DNA of 64,000 bases from Muribaculaceae bacterium Isolate-036 (Harlan) (GCA_003833075.1 RIAY01000001.1:186001-250000); one strand, 5' to 3'; positions 18,394-27,981 are shown, counted from the stretch's first letter. Numbers and translations are program-made. The notes: a model not told the origin generated them from the letters alone.

Positions 18394-18730
18394 CGTCTGT
18401 TAGTTCGAAGGGAGGTTGTTCCTGAAATTCGAGGTTAAGATTTTTTTCTCGAACCATTTTCACCATCTCTGATTCGCGGATAAGCGACATATAGAGAGAT
18501 TTCTCTTGAAGTTTATGGCTTTCTGCACGCTGCAGCTCCACTGTGAGCTGCTTTATCTCTGCCATTTTAGTCTTTGTCTTGTATCTGAGTCCGATCAGGG
18601 CGAGAATGGCAACAACAAAAAGTAGCATAAGCCATGCGTTTGCTTTGAAAAAGTCGATGGATAAAGAACGACCGTAGCGGAGTTCGCTCATCCAGCCTCT
18701 TTTTTGCTTGATTTTGCTTTTTTCTGCCAT
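18380..18730 (-). CDS. FtsL-like cell division protein
   Basis: A 116-residue bitopic protein. A basic N-terminal segment (about 1-28) is followed by a membrane helix (AWLMLLFVVAILALIGLRY, about 32-50) and a periplasmic coiled coil (about 51-100). That is the FtsL architecture, and the locus between rsmH and ftsI is the FtsL position. The sequence itself is poorly conserved. The start is the ATG at 18730, which overlaps the rsmH stop in a TAATG; the longer frame upstream is only the rsmH shadow. It would bridge FtsQ/FtsB-type proteins and FtsW/FtsI. Confidence 0.85.
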   Translation of the reverse strand: MAEKSKIKQKRGWMSELRYGRSLSIDFFKANAWLMLLFVVAILALIGLRYKTKTKMAEIKQLTVELQRAESHKLQEKSLYMSLIRESEMVKMVREKNLNLEFQEQPPFELTDDETK

Positions 18731-19659
18731 TATCTGTTTCTGTTTTCCGGTGTGATCAATTCTGCGATACGTAATTTTGCGGATCTTGACCTGGGGTTGC
18801 GCTCTATTTCTTCTTCCGAAGGAACAATCGGGGATCGGGTGATCTGCTTCCATGGAGAGGAGGTGCGTCCGAAGAAATCTTTCTCCTCTTTCCCTTCTAT
18901 ATTCCCGGTCTTCATGAAGTTCTTTACCATACGGTCTTCTATCGAATGGTAAGTTATTACAGCAAGTCTGCCTCCGGGACAAATCACTTTTGCCGTGGCG
19001 TTCAGAAACCTTTTGAGAGCCTCCATTTCACCGTTGACTTCTATTCTGAAAGCCTGAAACACCTGTGCGAGTTCTTTTTTCTCTGATTTAGGATTCAGAA
19101 CAGGTCTCACTGCGTCGGCAAGTCGGAAGGTGGTGTCGATCGGTTCTGACGCCCTTGCTTTTATGATTGATTCTGCAACGGCGCGCGGACGCTTCAGGTC
19201 GGTGTAGGCGCGGAATAGACCTTCAAGCTGAGATGCGGTATATGACTCTGCGATGACAGCGGCGGTAAGTTCCGCATTCCTGTTCATGCGCATGTCAAGA
19301 GGAGCATCGGAGCGGAAGGAGAAACCTCTTCGGGCATCATCGAAATGGTGGAACGAGACACCGAGGTCTGCGAGTATGCCGTCGAGGCTCCTGACCCCAT
19401 GGTATCGCATGAAATTTGTGATGTGCCGGAAGTTTGAATGTACAAATGTAAATCGAGGGTCATCCGGAGCGTTTTTCAGTGCGTCCGAGTCTCTGTCGAA
19501 TCCGAAAAGATGTCCGTTGTCGCCAAGCTTTCCAAGAATGGCGCGGGAGTGGCCTCCTCCGCCGAATGTCACATCGGCGTAGATTCCGTCAGGCTTGATA
19601 TTCAAACCATTGATGGAATCTTCGAGAAGCGCGGGGATGTGATATATCTCAGGGGTCAT
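18730..19659 (-). CDS. rsmH: 16S rRNA (cytosine1402-N4)-methyltransferase RsmH
   Basis: A 309-residue SAM-dependent methyltransferase (MraW) acting on 16S rRNA C1402. The opening YHIPALLEDSINGL, SAM motif I YADVTFGGGGHSRAILGKLG, ILADLGVSFHHFD and VITYHSIEDRMVKNFMK are all family signatures. It is the first gene of the dcw operon here. In many Bacteroidetes mraZ precedes it, but no mraZ reading frame is present between 19660 and 19768. A probable promoter lies 34 bp upstream. Confidence 0.97.
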   Translation of the reverse strand: MTPEIYHIPALLEDSINGLNIKPDGIYADVTFGGGGHSRAILGKLGDNGHLFGFDRDSDALKNAPDDPRFTFVHSNFRHITNFMRYHGVRSLDGILADLGVSFHHFDDARRGFSFRSDAPLDMRMNRNAELTAAVIAESYTASQLEGLFRAYTDLKRPRAVAESIIKARASEPIDTTFRLADAVRPVLNPKSEKKELAQVFQAFRIEVNGEMEALKRFLNATAKVICPGGRLAVITYHSIEDRMVKNFMKTGNIEGKEEKDFFGRTSSPWKQITRSPIVPSEEEIERNPRSRSAKLRIAELITPENRNR

Positions 19660-19692
19660 TTCTTAAAAAGCAAGTGTTGGTTAAACAGGATG

Positions 19693-19723
19693 TAAAGTTA
19701 GTTATTTTTTGTAAATTTTTGAA
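19693..19723 (-). promoter_or_regulatory. Probable promoter of the dcw operon
   Basis: On the minus strand TAACTTTA (19693-19700) matches seven of eight positions of the Bacteroidetes -7 box TAnnTTTG. A weak TTC lies 20 bp upstream in place of TTG. It sits in the only sizeable gap before rsmH, 34 bp from the start codon. The weak -33 makes this a moderate call. Confidence 0.5.
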
Positions 19724-19768
19724 GTTAAATTTACAAATTGTAGATAAAATTTCCTTTGTGGATACTTC

Positions 19769-22700
19769 TTATCTGAACACATACTTTGATGCAGGTGTCG
19801 AATCGGCTTCAGCAGCCTTTTCAATCATTTCCCTTGCAAGACGTTTGAGCACAAGCAGAAGATTCAGACGTTTCTCTTCCATTATCGAGGAGGTTATTTC
19901 TTCTCCTTTGTCGATGTTGAATGAGTCGCCTCCGAATCTTATCTCTGGATGAGATAAGTTGCCTTTTATGTTGATTCCGAAGGGGAAAGGTATGGGTGAA
20001 TTTTCTATGCCGAGATGATAATACATGTCTCCGTCGAAGTTGTTGAGTCCGCCGAACGATAGTCTGTAGCGGTCGAAGTCTATGTCGAAAGGATAGACTT
20101 CCATCAGATTGTCGTGGATCGAGGCGTGTATGTTCAGATCCGACAGTGCGATATCTTCGGTTCCGTGTATCAGCATCATTCTGGTGAGATGACGGATAAA
20201 CGAATCCTGATGCAGAACCATGTTGTCACCGCGCACGTATATGTCTGCCCACAATGAAGGCATGTTCAGGTACATGTCGGGGAAGAGAAACAGTCTTGCC
20301 TTGGCATTTGCAGAAAGATCGCCCCTGAGGTTTTTCATCTGAGGCATCATCAGCAGCAGAGTGTGGAAATTGCGGAAAAACTCCACAAGCCTTACATCCG
20401 ACAGGTTCATGTCAAGGTTCATTGCCAGCCTCTGTATATCAGAGGTGTCGTATCTGAAATCCATGTTCAAGGTTCCGAAATCAGAGTCTACGCCAAGGTC
20501 GCTAATGTCAAGTATCCCGTTGCGCAGTGAAATGCCGGTTGTAAGGTTGTGCAGATATAGATTTGTGTATTCCGTCATCATTGCCGAGATTTTTATGTCG
20601 GCGATAATATTCCGTGGAAGAAGCAGGGCGACAGTATCGGATGGCGTAAGGGTATCGGGAATTACAGTCAGCACAGATGCCTTGGGACCATGCGTCAGTT
20701 TGAGACCATGGTTGTAGGCGCCGCACAGCTGGTTTATCCTTACGGTGTCTATGTTTACCGTAATGTCTCCCTTCACAGGCACCACAGTTCCGGATGTCAG
20801 GAATTGCCGCAGGTTCGACAGTTCCCCTTTTGCTGAAAGTCTTGTGTCCTGGGAATTGAATTTCAGACTGTTGAGTTTTACTGAATCGAACGATGCCTCT
20901 AAGTCAAGGTCAGCGAATCCGTTATGTAGCGGCAATGCGGGTGTAAGAATAGTTCCGCTTCCTATCTTGAGACCGATATGTGATTTCCATTGTCGGATAA
21001 AATCGACAGCCTTTTCCGGTAATCTGACGGAAAGGAACTCATCGGTGTGTCCTGCCATTTTAAGGCTTCGGCTGTCGGCTGTCCACGCTGCAGCTTTTGT
21101 GTAGCGCGGCGTGGTCATACGTTTGTTCATCAATGATGCCGAAATACTGGCGGAACAGTCTTTTGCAGTGATTTTAGCGCTGCCTATATTCGCATTTATA
21201 TCTGCGCTTTTCACCATGGCTCCGAAACTCTCCGCCATGCCTTTGCCCGGTTTTGCCTTTATGGAGCCTTTGAGGACAAGCCCCCCCATTGTCATTTTCA
21301 CAGTGTCACGTTTTCCAGAGAGTGCGGCTGATGCCGCTTTAGCCTTTATTTCGAAAGGGGCTGCTGAGGAAATGTCGGTAAAAGAGTTTTTTCCTGATTC
21401 TTTAAGTTTTCCCGACATCTCGGCTGAGGAGATGTCGAGATCATATCCATTGGAATGCAGATGAAACATATCTGCATTCGCGTTAAAGTCGAATATGCCG
21501 TTCTGAATCGTTTGTGCTGTTATTTCCGGCATCTCGCCTCCGAAATTCAGGTCGAGGTCTGATGCGTATGCTTCGAGTCCGTATGCGCGGGCCTGCAAGC
21601 CGAAGTTGTTCAAGTTAATGTCACCGTTGATTTTAAGGTTTTTCAGTATGTCGCGTCCTTTGTCAGACAATCTGAAAGATATAATCGCGTCACTTTCAAT
21701 TTTTCCGGTCATTCCGTATGGTCTCAGCTGCGGGAAAGTCATGGACAGTCTTTTGCTTTCCGCATAACCTTTTACGGCTATGCGAATATCGGGGTCTGTC
21801 AGAATGTCTGTGGCGAATGCCTGCAGCGAGAGGTCTAAGTCTTCACCGTAGATGTCGAATGGCATAATCCGGGCATATGCCGGTCGACGCATGTTGTCAC
21901 CGGTAGATATTTCGGCGCGTATTTCAGAATGCCGCAAGGTCAGCGTGCGGTTGTTTCTGTCTGGAATGTTTATGTCGCCTTCGGGAATTTCCACATTTGC
22001 CTTTATGTCAGGAAGCCCGGGAGAATCAAATGAATACGGATGTTTCAGAGAGACAGCAAGGTCTATTGAAGGAATATGTCTCAGGACAGTCTCCGTTCCC
22101 GAAGCGGGAATTATTCTGACGTGGCTCAGGATATCCGAGGGGTCTATTCCCTTGAATACGGCAGAGAATCTGTCGAGTCTAAGTCTTTTTTCTGCAAGCA
22201 TGTCAAGATTCACGCTTCCCTGATATCCAGCAACAGAGATGTCGTAATTTTTCAGACTCACACGCAAAGGATGGAATGCGAGATCAAGTTGCCCGGTTAA
22301 GTCGAACGGAGTCTTGTCAAGCAATTCTTTCAAGTTGTCTGATACCATTACATCCCCCTTGACCGAGAGAGTGTATGAATCTGCCGGAGTCTTCCGCCTG
22401 ACTGCTGATGACTGCGACAACTGTGTGACTATCCGCGACTTCGACGGATGATTGTATATTGTTATTTTTGCGGGTGATGTCAGTTTTGCGCTGTCTGCTG
22501 AAAAGTAGGGTATCTCCCCGAAATTGTCAAAGCGGCGGAAGATGTCGAAATTTGATAAGGAATCAGATACTGTGACAAGATTCAATCTCAAAGAGTCAAT
22601 CAAAATGTCGCTTACCGATATGTCTTTTTTCAACAGTCTCAGAATGTTTATGCCTCCGTGCAGTTTCCCTGTCGAGGCAAGAAAGTCTGCATTCCGCGGG

Positions 22701-23038
22701 ATGTCCGAACGCAATTCCGATGGTATGCCGTAGAGAGTGCGGCTTACAATCTTTATAGAATCAATGTCTATGCAAAGTCGTGGAAAAGAAGACCACAGGG
22801 TATAGCGGACGTTATGTGCTGTGATGTCGGCGTCAATGCGTTTGCTTGCTTCTGTATTGATAATTCCGGTCAGCCTTTCGGGCGTAAGCCATATTGTGAC
22901 GGCAGTCAGGGCGATGCCTGCGAGAAAAACGACAGTTCCCGCTATCCAGGCAAGTGTGATTGCCGCACGGGTGAGAACCGGCCGGTCACGGAAACGCCTT
23001 TTGTTTTTTTCAGGATGTGTGTTTTTGCATTCAGACAT
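19769..23038 (-). CDS. AsmA-like outer-membrane assembly/lipid-transport protein
   Basis: A 1,089-residue protein with a basic cytoplasmic N-terminus, one membrane helix (about 21-45, ITLAWIAGTVVFLAGIALTA) and a very long periplasmic beta-rich region. The N-terminal motif TPERLTGIINTEASKRIDADI and the repeated short beta units near the C-terminus (NMDFRYDTSDIQRLAMNLDM, GNLSHPEIRFGG) are typical of AsmA/TamB/YhdP-type bridges that move phospholipid to the outer membrane. The start is taken at 23038; an in-frame ATG at 23146 is possible. A 17-bp perfect inverted repeat abuts the chosen start. It lies 112 bp downstream of topA. Confidence 0.8.
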   Translation of the reverse strand: MSECKNTHPEKNKRRFRDRPVLTRAAITLAWIAGTVVFLAGIALTAVTIWLTPERLTGIINTEASKRIDADITAHNVRYTLWSSFPRLCIDIDSIKIVSRTLYGIPSELRSDIPRNADFLASTGKLHGGINILRLLKKDISVSDILIDSLRLNLVTVSDSLSNFDIFRRFDNFGEIPYFSADSAKLTSPAKITIYNHPSKSRIVTQLSQSSAVRRKTPADSYTLSVKGDVMVSDNLKELLDKTPFDLTGQLDLAFHPLRVSLKNYDISVAGYQGSVNLDMLAEKRLRLDRFSAVFKGIDPSDILSHVRIIPASGTETVLRHIPSIDLAVSLKHPYSFDSPGLPDIKANVEIPEGDINIPDRNNRTLTLRHSEIRAEISTGDNMRRPAYARIMPFDIYGEDLDLSLQAFATDILTDPDIRIAVKGYAESKRLSMTFPQLRPYGMTGKIESDAIISFRLSDKGRDILKNLKINGDINLNNFGLQARAYGLEAYASDLDLNFGGEMPEITAQTIQNGIFDFNANADMFHLHSNGYDLDISSAEMSGKLKESGKNSFTDISSAAPFEIKAKAASAALSGKRDTVKMTMGGLVLKGSIKAKPGKGMAESFGAMVKSADINANIGSAKITAKDCSASISASLMNKRMTTPRYTKAAAWTADSRSLKMAGHTDEFLSVRLPEKAVDFIRQWKSHIGLKIGSGTILTPALPLHNGFADLDLEASFDSVKLNSLKFNSQDTRLSAKGELSNLRQFLTSGTVVPVKGDITVNIDTVRINQLCGAYNHGLKLTHGPKASVLTVIPDTLTPSDTVALLLPRNIIADIKISAMMTEYTNLYLHNLTTGISLRNGILDISDLGVDSDFGTLNMDFRYDTSDIQRLAMNLDMNLSDVRLVEFFRNFHTLLLMMPQMKNLRGDLSANAKARLFLFPDMYLNMPSLWADIYVRGDNMVLHQDSFIRHLTRMMLIHGTEDIALSDLNIHASIHDNLMEVYPFDIDFDRYRLSFGGLNNFDGDMYYHLGIENSPIPFPFGINIKGNLSHPEIRFGGDSFNIDKGEEITSSIMEEKRLNLLLVLKRLAREMIEKAAEADSTPASKYVFR

Positions 23039-23083
23039 AGTAACAGCGGATTTGTCAATATAATTAACAAATCCGCTGTTACT
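23039..23083. repeat. Perfect 17-bp inverted repeat abutting the asmA-like start codon
   Basis: Arms 23039-23055 and 23067-23083 (AGTAACAGCGGATTTGT and its exact reverse complement) with an 11-nt AT-rich loop. In the topA-to-asmA direction the hairpin is immediately followed by ATG, with no T run. It could be an attenuator, a translation-occluding stem, or a weak terminator for topA. Confidence 0.75.
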
Positions 23084-23149
23084 TAGGTTTAGATATATCT
23101 TATCGGACTTCCTCTGACGATTGGAATGGAGGAACGGGGACGGCACATC

Positions 23150-25471
23150 TTATTTCTTGCGTGCGCGAGGTTTCTTTGCCGGAGCCGCGTCCTGTTTCTC
23201 CATAATCTCTTTCACCTCCTCAAGCGACAGAGATGCGGGTTCGATACCTTTCGGGATCTTATAGTTCACCGCTTTTCTGGCACCTTCTTTCTTATATGCG
23301 ATGTATGGTCCGAATCTGCCGTTCAGCACCTCCAGTCCGGGCATTTCCGGAAAATCCTTTATAAGCCTGTTTGCCTCCTCTTCTTTTTTAGCCTGAATCA
23401 AAGCCACGGCTTCCTCAATGGTTATAGTCTGCGGCGCAAGATCTTTGGGAATGGACACAAACATTTTCTCGTAGTGGATGTATGGTCCGAAGCGACCGAT
23501 TGCGGCTGTTATCTCCTTCCCTTCGAATGTGCCAACCTTGCGTGGCAGCTCAAAAAGTCTCAATGCTTCTTCGAGTGTAATATCCTGAATGCTTTGACCT
23601 TCAAGAAGGCTTGCAAACTGAGGTTTTTCGTCGTCAGAGGCATCGCCGATCTGCACCACAGGTCCGAAGCGTCCGATTTTGACTGATACCTGTTTGCCGG
23701 TTGCCGGGTCGGTGCCGAGTACGCGTTCACCTACTTTGTGTTCGAGTCTCATCGAATTTACTTTCTCGATCGAGAGGTGGAATGTAGTGTAGAAATCCGC
23801 CATCTCGTTTTTCCAGCCCAGTTTTCCTTCCGCAATTTCATCGAATTTTTCCTCCACGCGTGCTGTGAAGTTGTAGTCAAGAATATCCGGGAAATAGCTT
23901 GTCAGAAACTCATTGACAACCATTCCGACATCCGTCGGCACAAGCTTCCCTTTTTCGCTGCCTGTATTTTCCGATAAAGTCTCTTTTTTTATGGAACCTT
24001 CTGACAGAGAGAGCACATCGTAAGGTCTCGGCACACCTTCCTTCTCTCCGTGACGGATATAGTCCCGGCTCTGTATTGTGGAGATTGTAGGTGCATACGT
24101 GGATGGACGACCTATTCCGAGGTCTTCCATCTTTTTGACCAGTGTAGCCTCGGTGAATCGTGCCGGAGGTAGTGTGAACCGTTGGGTGGCGGTAATCTCA
24201 CCCGCCTTCAGGACTTCACCTTCCGAAAGAGCCGGCAGGCGTGTAAACGAAGCCGATTCAGCATCAATGCGCCAGGCTTTCATGAAACCCTCGAACTTCA
24301 CAACCTCGCCTTCCGCCTTGAAACCATCCGCTGAACCGCTGACAGCGATTTCCACATTTGTTTTCTCAAGAAGTGCATCGCTCATCTGTGAGGCGACCGC
24401 TCGTTTCCAGATAAGTTCGTAAAGTCTCTGCTCCTGCGATGTTCCCGGAATTGATGTGTTTGAGACATATGTGGGTCTGATTGCCTCATGCGCTTCCTGT
24501 GCGCCTTTGGAACTGGTGTGGTAATGGCGCACCTTTACGAAGTCAGAACCGTATTCCTTTGTTATTGCCGAAGATATGTCCTTGATTGCCAACTCAGACA
24601 GGTTTGTAGAGTCTGTACGCATGTATGTGATGCGTCCGTCTTCATATAGTTTCTGGGCGATACGCATCGTAGTGTTTACGGAAAACCCGAGTCTTTTCCC
24701 GGCTTCCTGCTGCAGGGTAGAGGTTGTAAATGGTGGTGCCGGAGCGCGTTTTACCGGTTTTACGCTCAAGTCCGCGACAGAGAAAGAGGCTGACGCGCAG
24801 TGTTCGAGAAAAACACGTGCCTCATCTTCGGTTGCCATGCGACGCTTCAGCTCCGCCTTGAACGGTTCACCCGAGTTTCCTGAAAACTGGGCGTTGATTC
24901 TGAAGAAAGGTTCGGGATTGAACGCCTCCACTTCTTTTTCACGTTCGCAGATAAGTCTTACCGCTACACTCTGCACGCGTCCCGCCGACAGCGCCGGTTT
25001 GATTTTTTTCCAGAGAATCGGACTCAGTTCAAAACCTACAATCCTGTCGAGCACCCTTCGCGCCTGTTGCGCATTCACCCTGTCGATATCTATTGTTCTC
25101 GGATTCTCGATGGCGTGTATGATAGCCGGTTTAGTAATTTCGTGAAATACGATGCGCCGGGTGTTGTCGGGTTTCAGACCGAGCACTTCATAAAGATGCC
25201 ATGCGATTGCCTCTCCCTCCCGGTCTTCATCGGAAGCGAGCCATACGGTATCTGCATCTTTTGCAGCTGCTTTCAATTGCTTTACAAGCTCTTTTTTCTC
25301 TGTCGGAATCTCATAAAGTGGAGAGAAATCCGAGTCGACCTCCACGCTCATACCCTTTTTCTTGAGATCGCGGATGTGGCCGTAGCTTGACATCACCTTG
25401 AAGTCTTTGCCTAAAAATTTTTCTATTGTCTTCGCTTTTGCCGGCGACTCGACTATCACAAGATTTTTCAT
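23150..25471 (-). CDS. topA: DNA topoisomerase I (type IA)
   Basis: A 773-residue enzyme that relaxes negative supercoils by single-strand passage. The Toprim domain opens KNLVIVESPAKAKTIEKFLG and carries the acidic triad region WLASDEDREGEAIAWHL (about 77-93). The active-site tyrosine is Y283 in GRITYMRTDSTNLS. The C-terminal third consists of repeated topoisomerase C-terminal units (IGRFGPYIHYEK, NGRFGPYIAYKK), replacing Cys4 zinc fingers, which are absent. The end is basic (KKPRARKK). Length and layout are normal for Bacteroidetes. Confidence 0.97.
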   Translation of the reverse strand: MKNLVIVESPAKAKTIEKFLGKDFKVMSSYGHIRDLKKKGMSVEVDSDFSPLYEIPTEKKELVKQLKAAAKDADTVWLASDEDREGEAIAWHLYEVLGLKPDNTRRIVFHEITKPAIIHAIENPRTIDIDRVNAQQARRVLDRIVGFELSPILWKKIKPALSAGRVQSVAVRLICEREKEVEAFNPEPFFRINAQFSGNSGEPFKAELKRRMATEDEARVFLEHCASASFSVADLSVKPVKRAPAPPFTTSTLQQEAGKRLGFSVNTTMRIAQKLYEDGRITYMRTDSTNLSELAIKDISSAITKEYGSDFVKVRHYHTSSKGAQEAHEAIRPTYVSNTSIPGTSQEQRLYELIWKRAVASQMSDALLEKTNVEIAVSGSADGFKAEGEVVKFEGFMKAWRIDAESASFTRLPALSEGEVLKAGEITATQRFTLPPARFTEATLVKKMEDLGIGRPSTYAPTISTIQSRDYIRHGEKEGVPRPYDVLSLSEGSIKKETLSENTGSEKGKLVPTDVGMVVNEFLTSYFPDILDYNFTARVEEKFDEIAEGKLGWKNEMADFYTTFHLSIEKVNSMRLEHKVGERVLGTDPATGKQVSVKIGRFGPVVQIGDASDDEKPQFASLLEGQSIQDITLEEALRLFELPRKVGTFEGKEITAAIGRFGPYIHYEKMFVSIPKDLAPQTITIEEAVALIQAKKEEEANRLIKDFPEMPGLEVLNGRFGPYIAYKKEGARKAVNYKIPKGIEPASLSLEEVKEIMEKQDAAPAKKPRARKK

Positions 25472-25540
25472 TTCTGCAGTTTTCAGGTGTCGGTTATCAG
25501 ACGTTTTCTACACTCTATAACAACCGTAAGGGATTTTTTA

Positions 25541-26422
25541 TTATTTATAGGGATTGTCCTTGCATGCCTGGAGAGTGTTGATCATCAGCGAGCATATTGT
25601 CATAGGACCCACACCACCGGGCACAGGTGTTATAAACTCGCATTTTTCAGCAACATTCTCAAAATCCACGTCTCCACGGAGTCTCCAGCCGCTTTTTCGC
25701 GAGGCATCCTCTACGCGGGTTGTGCCTACATCAATAATCGTGGCACCAGGTTTGACCATATCGGCTGTGACGAATCCCGGTTGTCCGAGTGCCGCCACTA
25801 TTATGTCGGCATTCAGACATATTTCCTTGATGTTCGGTGTGGCTGAATGACACACGGTGACGGTGCAGTTTCCGGGGTTGGATTTCTGCATTAGGAGTGT
25901 CGCCATCGGTTTTCCGACAATGTTGCTTCGTCCGAGCACCACAGCGTGTTTCCCTTTGGTCTCCACTCCGTATCTTTTCAGGAGCTGCATGATTCCAGCC
26001 GGAGTGGCGGATACAAATCCGGGAAGACCGATAGACATTCTGCCTACGTTGATCGGGTGGAATCCGTCAACATCTTTTGAAGGATCGATTGCTCGGATTA
26101 TGTTTTGCTCATCGATATGACGGGGAAGGGGAAGCTGGACAATGAACCCGTCAACGGATTGATCATCGTTAAGGCGGGTTATTTCCTCGACAAGCCTTTC
26201 TTCTGTCACATCCTCCTCGAAACGGATAAGACTGCTTGTGAAACCGCATTCTCCACAGGCTTTCACCTTGTTGGCGACATAAGTCTCAGATCCACCGTCG
26301 TGACCTACGAGAATTGCCGCGAGATGGGGGGCACGTTTCCCGTCTGCCGTCATCCGCGCTACTTCGGCTGCTATCTCCTGTTTGATCTCGGCTGCCGTCT
26401 TTTTTCCGTCGATAAGTGTCAT
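25541..26422 (-). CDS. folD: Methylenetetrahydrofolate dehydrogenase/cyclohydrolase FolD
   Basis: A 293-residue bifunctional cytoplasmic enzyme that interconverts 5,10-methylene- and 10-formyl-tetrahydrofolate. Signatures are [19 protein letters not shown] (with the catalytic Lys), [14 protein letters not shown], the NADP-binding [16 protein letters not shown], and [15 protein letters not shown] near the end. It is divergent from the phosphatase gene on the right. TAATTTTG on the minus strand at 26530-26537 is a possible -7 box but lacks a well-spaced TTG. Folate supply links it functionally to thyA, which is nearby but in a separate unit. Confidence 0.97.
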   Translation of the reverse strand: MTLIDGKKTAAEIKQEIAAEVARMTADGKRAPHLAAILVGHDGGSETYVANKVKACGECGFTSSLIRFEEDVTEERLVEEITRLNDDQSVDGFIVQLPLPRHIDEQNIIRAIDPSKDVDGFHPINVGRMSIGLPGFVSATPAGIMQLLKRYGVETKGKHAVVLGRSNIVGKPMATLLMQKSNPGNCTVTVCHSATPNIKEICLNADIIVAALGQPGFVTADMVKPGATIIDVGTTRVEDASRKSGWRLRGDVDFENVAEKCEFITPVPGGVGPMTICSLMINTLQACKDNPYK

Positions 26423-26567
26423 GCGAAAAAAATTTTTATTAGAATGTTGTTATAATATAGGAGTGGTTTTGATCAAGTGTCAAAAAACTGGCACCTGTTA
26501 TAAAAAGAGGAGAATTTTGTTTCAAACTGCAAAATTAATAAAAAATCGGCAAAACAAAATTTCTAAG

Positions 26568-27863
26568 ATGAAAAAGAGAATTACGTTCATATTGACGGCA
26601 ATAGCCGTGATGTGTGTGTCATCGGCTCTTGCGTCTGATTACAGTCGGCAAAGTGATGTCTGGAGCGGGTCGATGATGCCATATGATTTTTCTAAAACGG
26701 AAACCACTGTTGCCTGGCAGGATTCGCTTCGCCCTGTATATCTCAGTTATACGGCACGTCATGGAGCCCGTTATCTCTCTTCTCCGAAAAAAATCAAGGA
26801 GATTTCAGATGCTTTGCATAAGGCTGAAAGTGAAGGCATGCTGACTGCCGATGGTGAGCGTTTTCTTGACATGATGCGCAGGATTTCTGCCCGTACCGAC
26901 GGTAGATGGGGGCTGCTGTCGGAAGTGGGAGTAAACGAGGAGGCACGTCTTGGTGCGGATATGGCAGCAATGTTGCCGGGTCTTTTCAAAAAAGGCAGAA
27001 TGGAATCGAAATCGACATATGTTCCGCGAGTAATAATGACGATGTATCAGTTTCTGCATGCACTTGAGATTCCCAACTCAAGACTTGAACTGTATGCCTC
27101 ATCCGGAAGGCAGAACGATTCATTGCTGCGTTGTTTTGTGGCGGACACCGCATATGCGTCTTATCGTGACAATGGTGTCTGGAAACCTGTATATGAAAAA
27201 TATCTCGAAAGCCATGTGTCCGATGCTCCTGCAAGGCGGCTGTTCAAAGCCGGTTATGAGAAAGACGCACAACGTCTGCGACATCTTGCCATGAGTATGT
27301 ATGGTCTTCTGCAGGCTAATCTCGCCTCGGGACTCCCGGCTGTCACGACTGAATTTATGTCGGAACGGGAATACAGGTCGTGCTGGCTTGCATCCAATGT
27401 GCTCCACTATCTGAGAAACAATATCAATCCTTTGTCCGGTCTTGCAGGAAGGGCGACTGAACCATTGCTGCGGCAGATCATATCTGACGCGGATTCTGCT
27501 TTGTCATCCTCCGGCGAAATCAAGGCGCACGGATATTTTGGACATGCCGAGACTCTTCTCCCTCTTTTCTCACTTATGCGTCTTCCGGGATGCTATGTGA
27601 TGACTGATGATTTCGAGACACTTGCCGACAGATGGCAGGTTCAGGAGATAACACCGCTTGGTGCCAATCTTGCCATGATTCTTTTGAAATCGCCGAGTGG
27701 CGGGATATATGCGTCGGTCAGGCTTAACGGGTGCAATGTGTGTCCGCTTCCAGGCAAGGGTGCCGTTGTCAAATGGGAAGAATTAAAGCAATATTGGGAG
27801 GATATTATGTCAGAACAGAATCGGGGGGGGGCTTCCACACTTCCGGAGTCGCCCAAATTTTAA
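26568..27863 (+). CDS. Secreted histidine acid phosphatase, MINPP-like phytase
   Basis: A 431-residue protein with a signal peptide (about 1-22, ending SALAS). The start at 26568 gives this signal peptide directly; the open frame upstream has no such feature. The branch-2 histidine phosphatase motif RHGAR is at 64-68, with the nucleophilic His65. The proton-donor motif is HAE at 326-328 (GHAETLLPLF), the variant typical of multiple inositol polyphosphate phosphatases rather than the HD of classical phytases. Phytate or inositol phosphates are therefore the likely substrates in the periplasm. A run of nine G (27823-27831) lies 11 codons before the stop. The stop codon itself lies in a dispersed motif. 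Confidence 0.85.
   Translation: MKKRITFILTAIAVMCVSSALASDYSRQSDVWSGSMMPYDFSKTETTVAWQDSLRPVYLSYTARHGARYLSSPKKIKEISDALHKAESEGMLTADGERFLDMMRRISARTDGRWGLLSEVGVNEEARLGADMAAMLPGLFKKGRMESKSTYVPRVIMTMYQFLHALEIPNSRLELYASSGRQNDSLLRCFVADTAYASYRDNGVWKPVYEKYLESHVSDAPARRLFKAGYEKDAQRLRHLAMSMYGLLQANLASGLPAVTTEFMSEREYRSCWLASNVLHYLRNNINPLSGLAGRATEPLLRQIISDADSALSSSGEIKAHGYFGHAETLLPLFSLMRLPGCYVMTDDFETLADRWQVQEITPLGANLAMILLKSPSGGIYASVRLNGCNVCPLPGKGAVVKWEELKQYWEDIMSEQNRGGASTLPESPKF
27823..27831 (+). repeat. G9 homopolymer in the phosphatase C-terminal codons
   Basis: Nine consecutive G. In the present frame the tail is RGGASTLPESPKF. One extra G would give a tail ending QILNSF, and one fewer would extend the protein well past the present stop. 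Such tracts can slip during replication. Confidence 0.8.
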
Positions 27864-27876
27864 ACAGTTTCTAAGA
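27860..27876 (-). repeat. Dispersed motif copy 2
   Basis: On the plus strand TTAAACAGTTTCTAAGA. It overlaps the phosphatase stop codon TAA (27861-27863). Same sense relative to the gene as copies 1 and 5. Confidence 0.5.
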
Positions 27877-27946
27877 AAAAATAAGTCAAGACGAGCTCAA
27901 TATCTAATTTTGCATCGGAATCCGCATTCATGAAGCATATTCATAT

Positions 27947-27981
27947 AAAAAGGGCGGGGGTGTCTCACGACATCCCCGTCC
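27947..27981 (-). terminator. Intrinsic terminator of the candidate small RNA
   Basis: Minus-strand hairpin of 13 pairs (two G-U), with arms 27969-27981 and 27952-27964, closed by a GTGA (GNRA) tetraloop and followed by five T. Confidence 0.75.
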
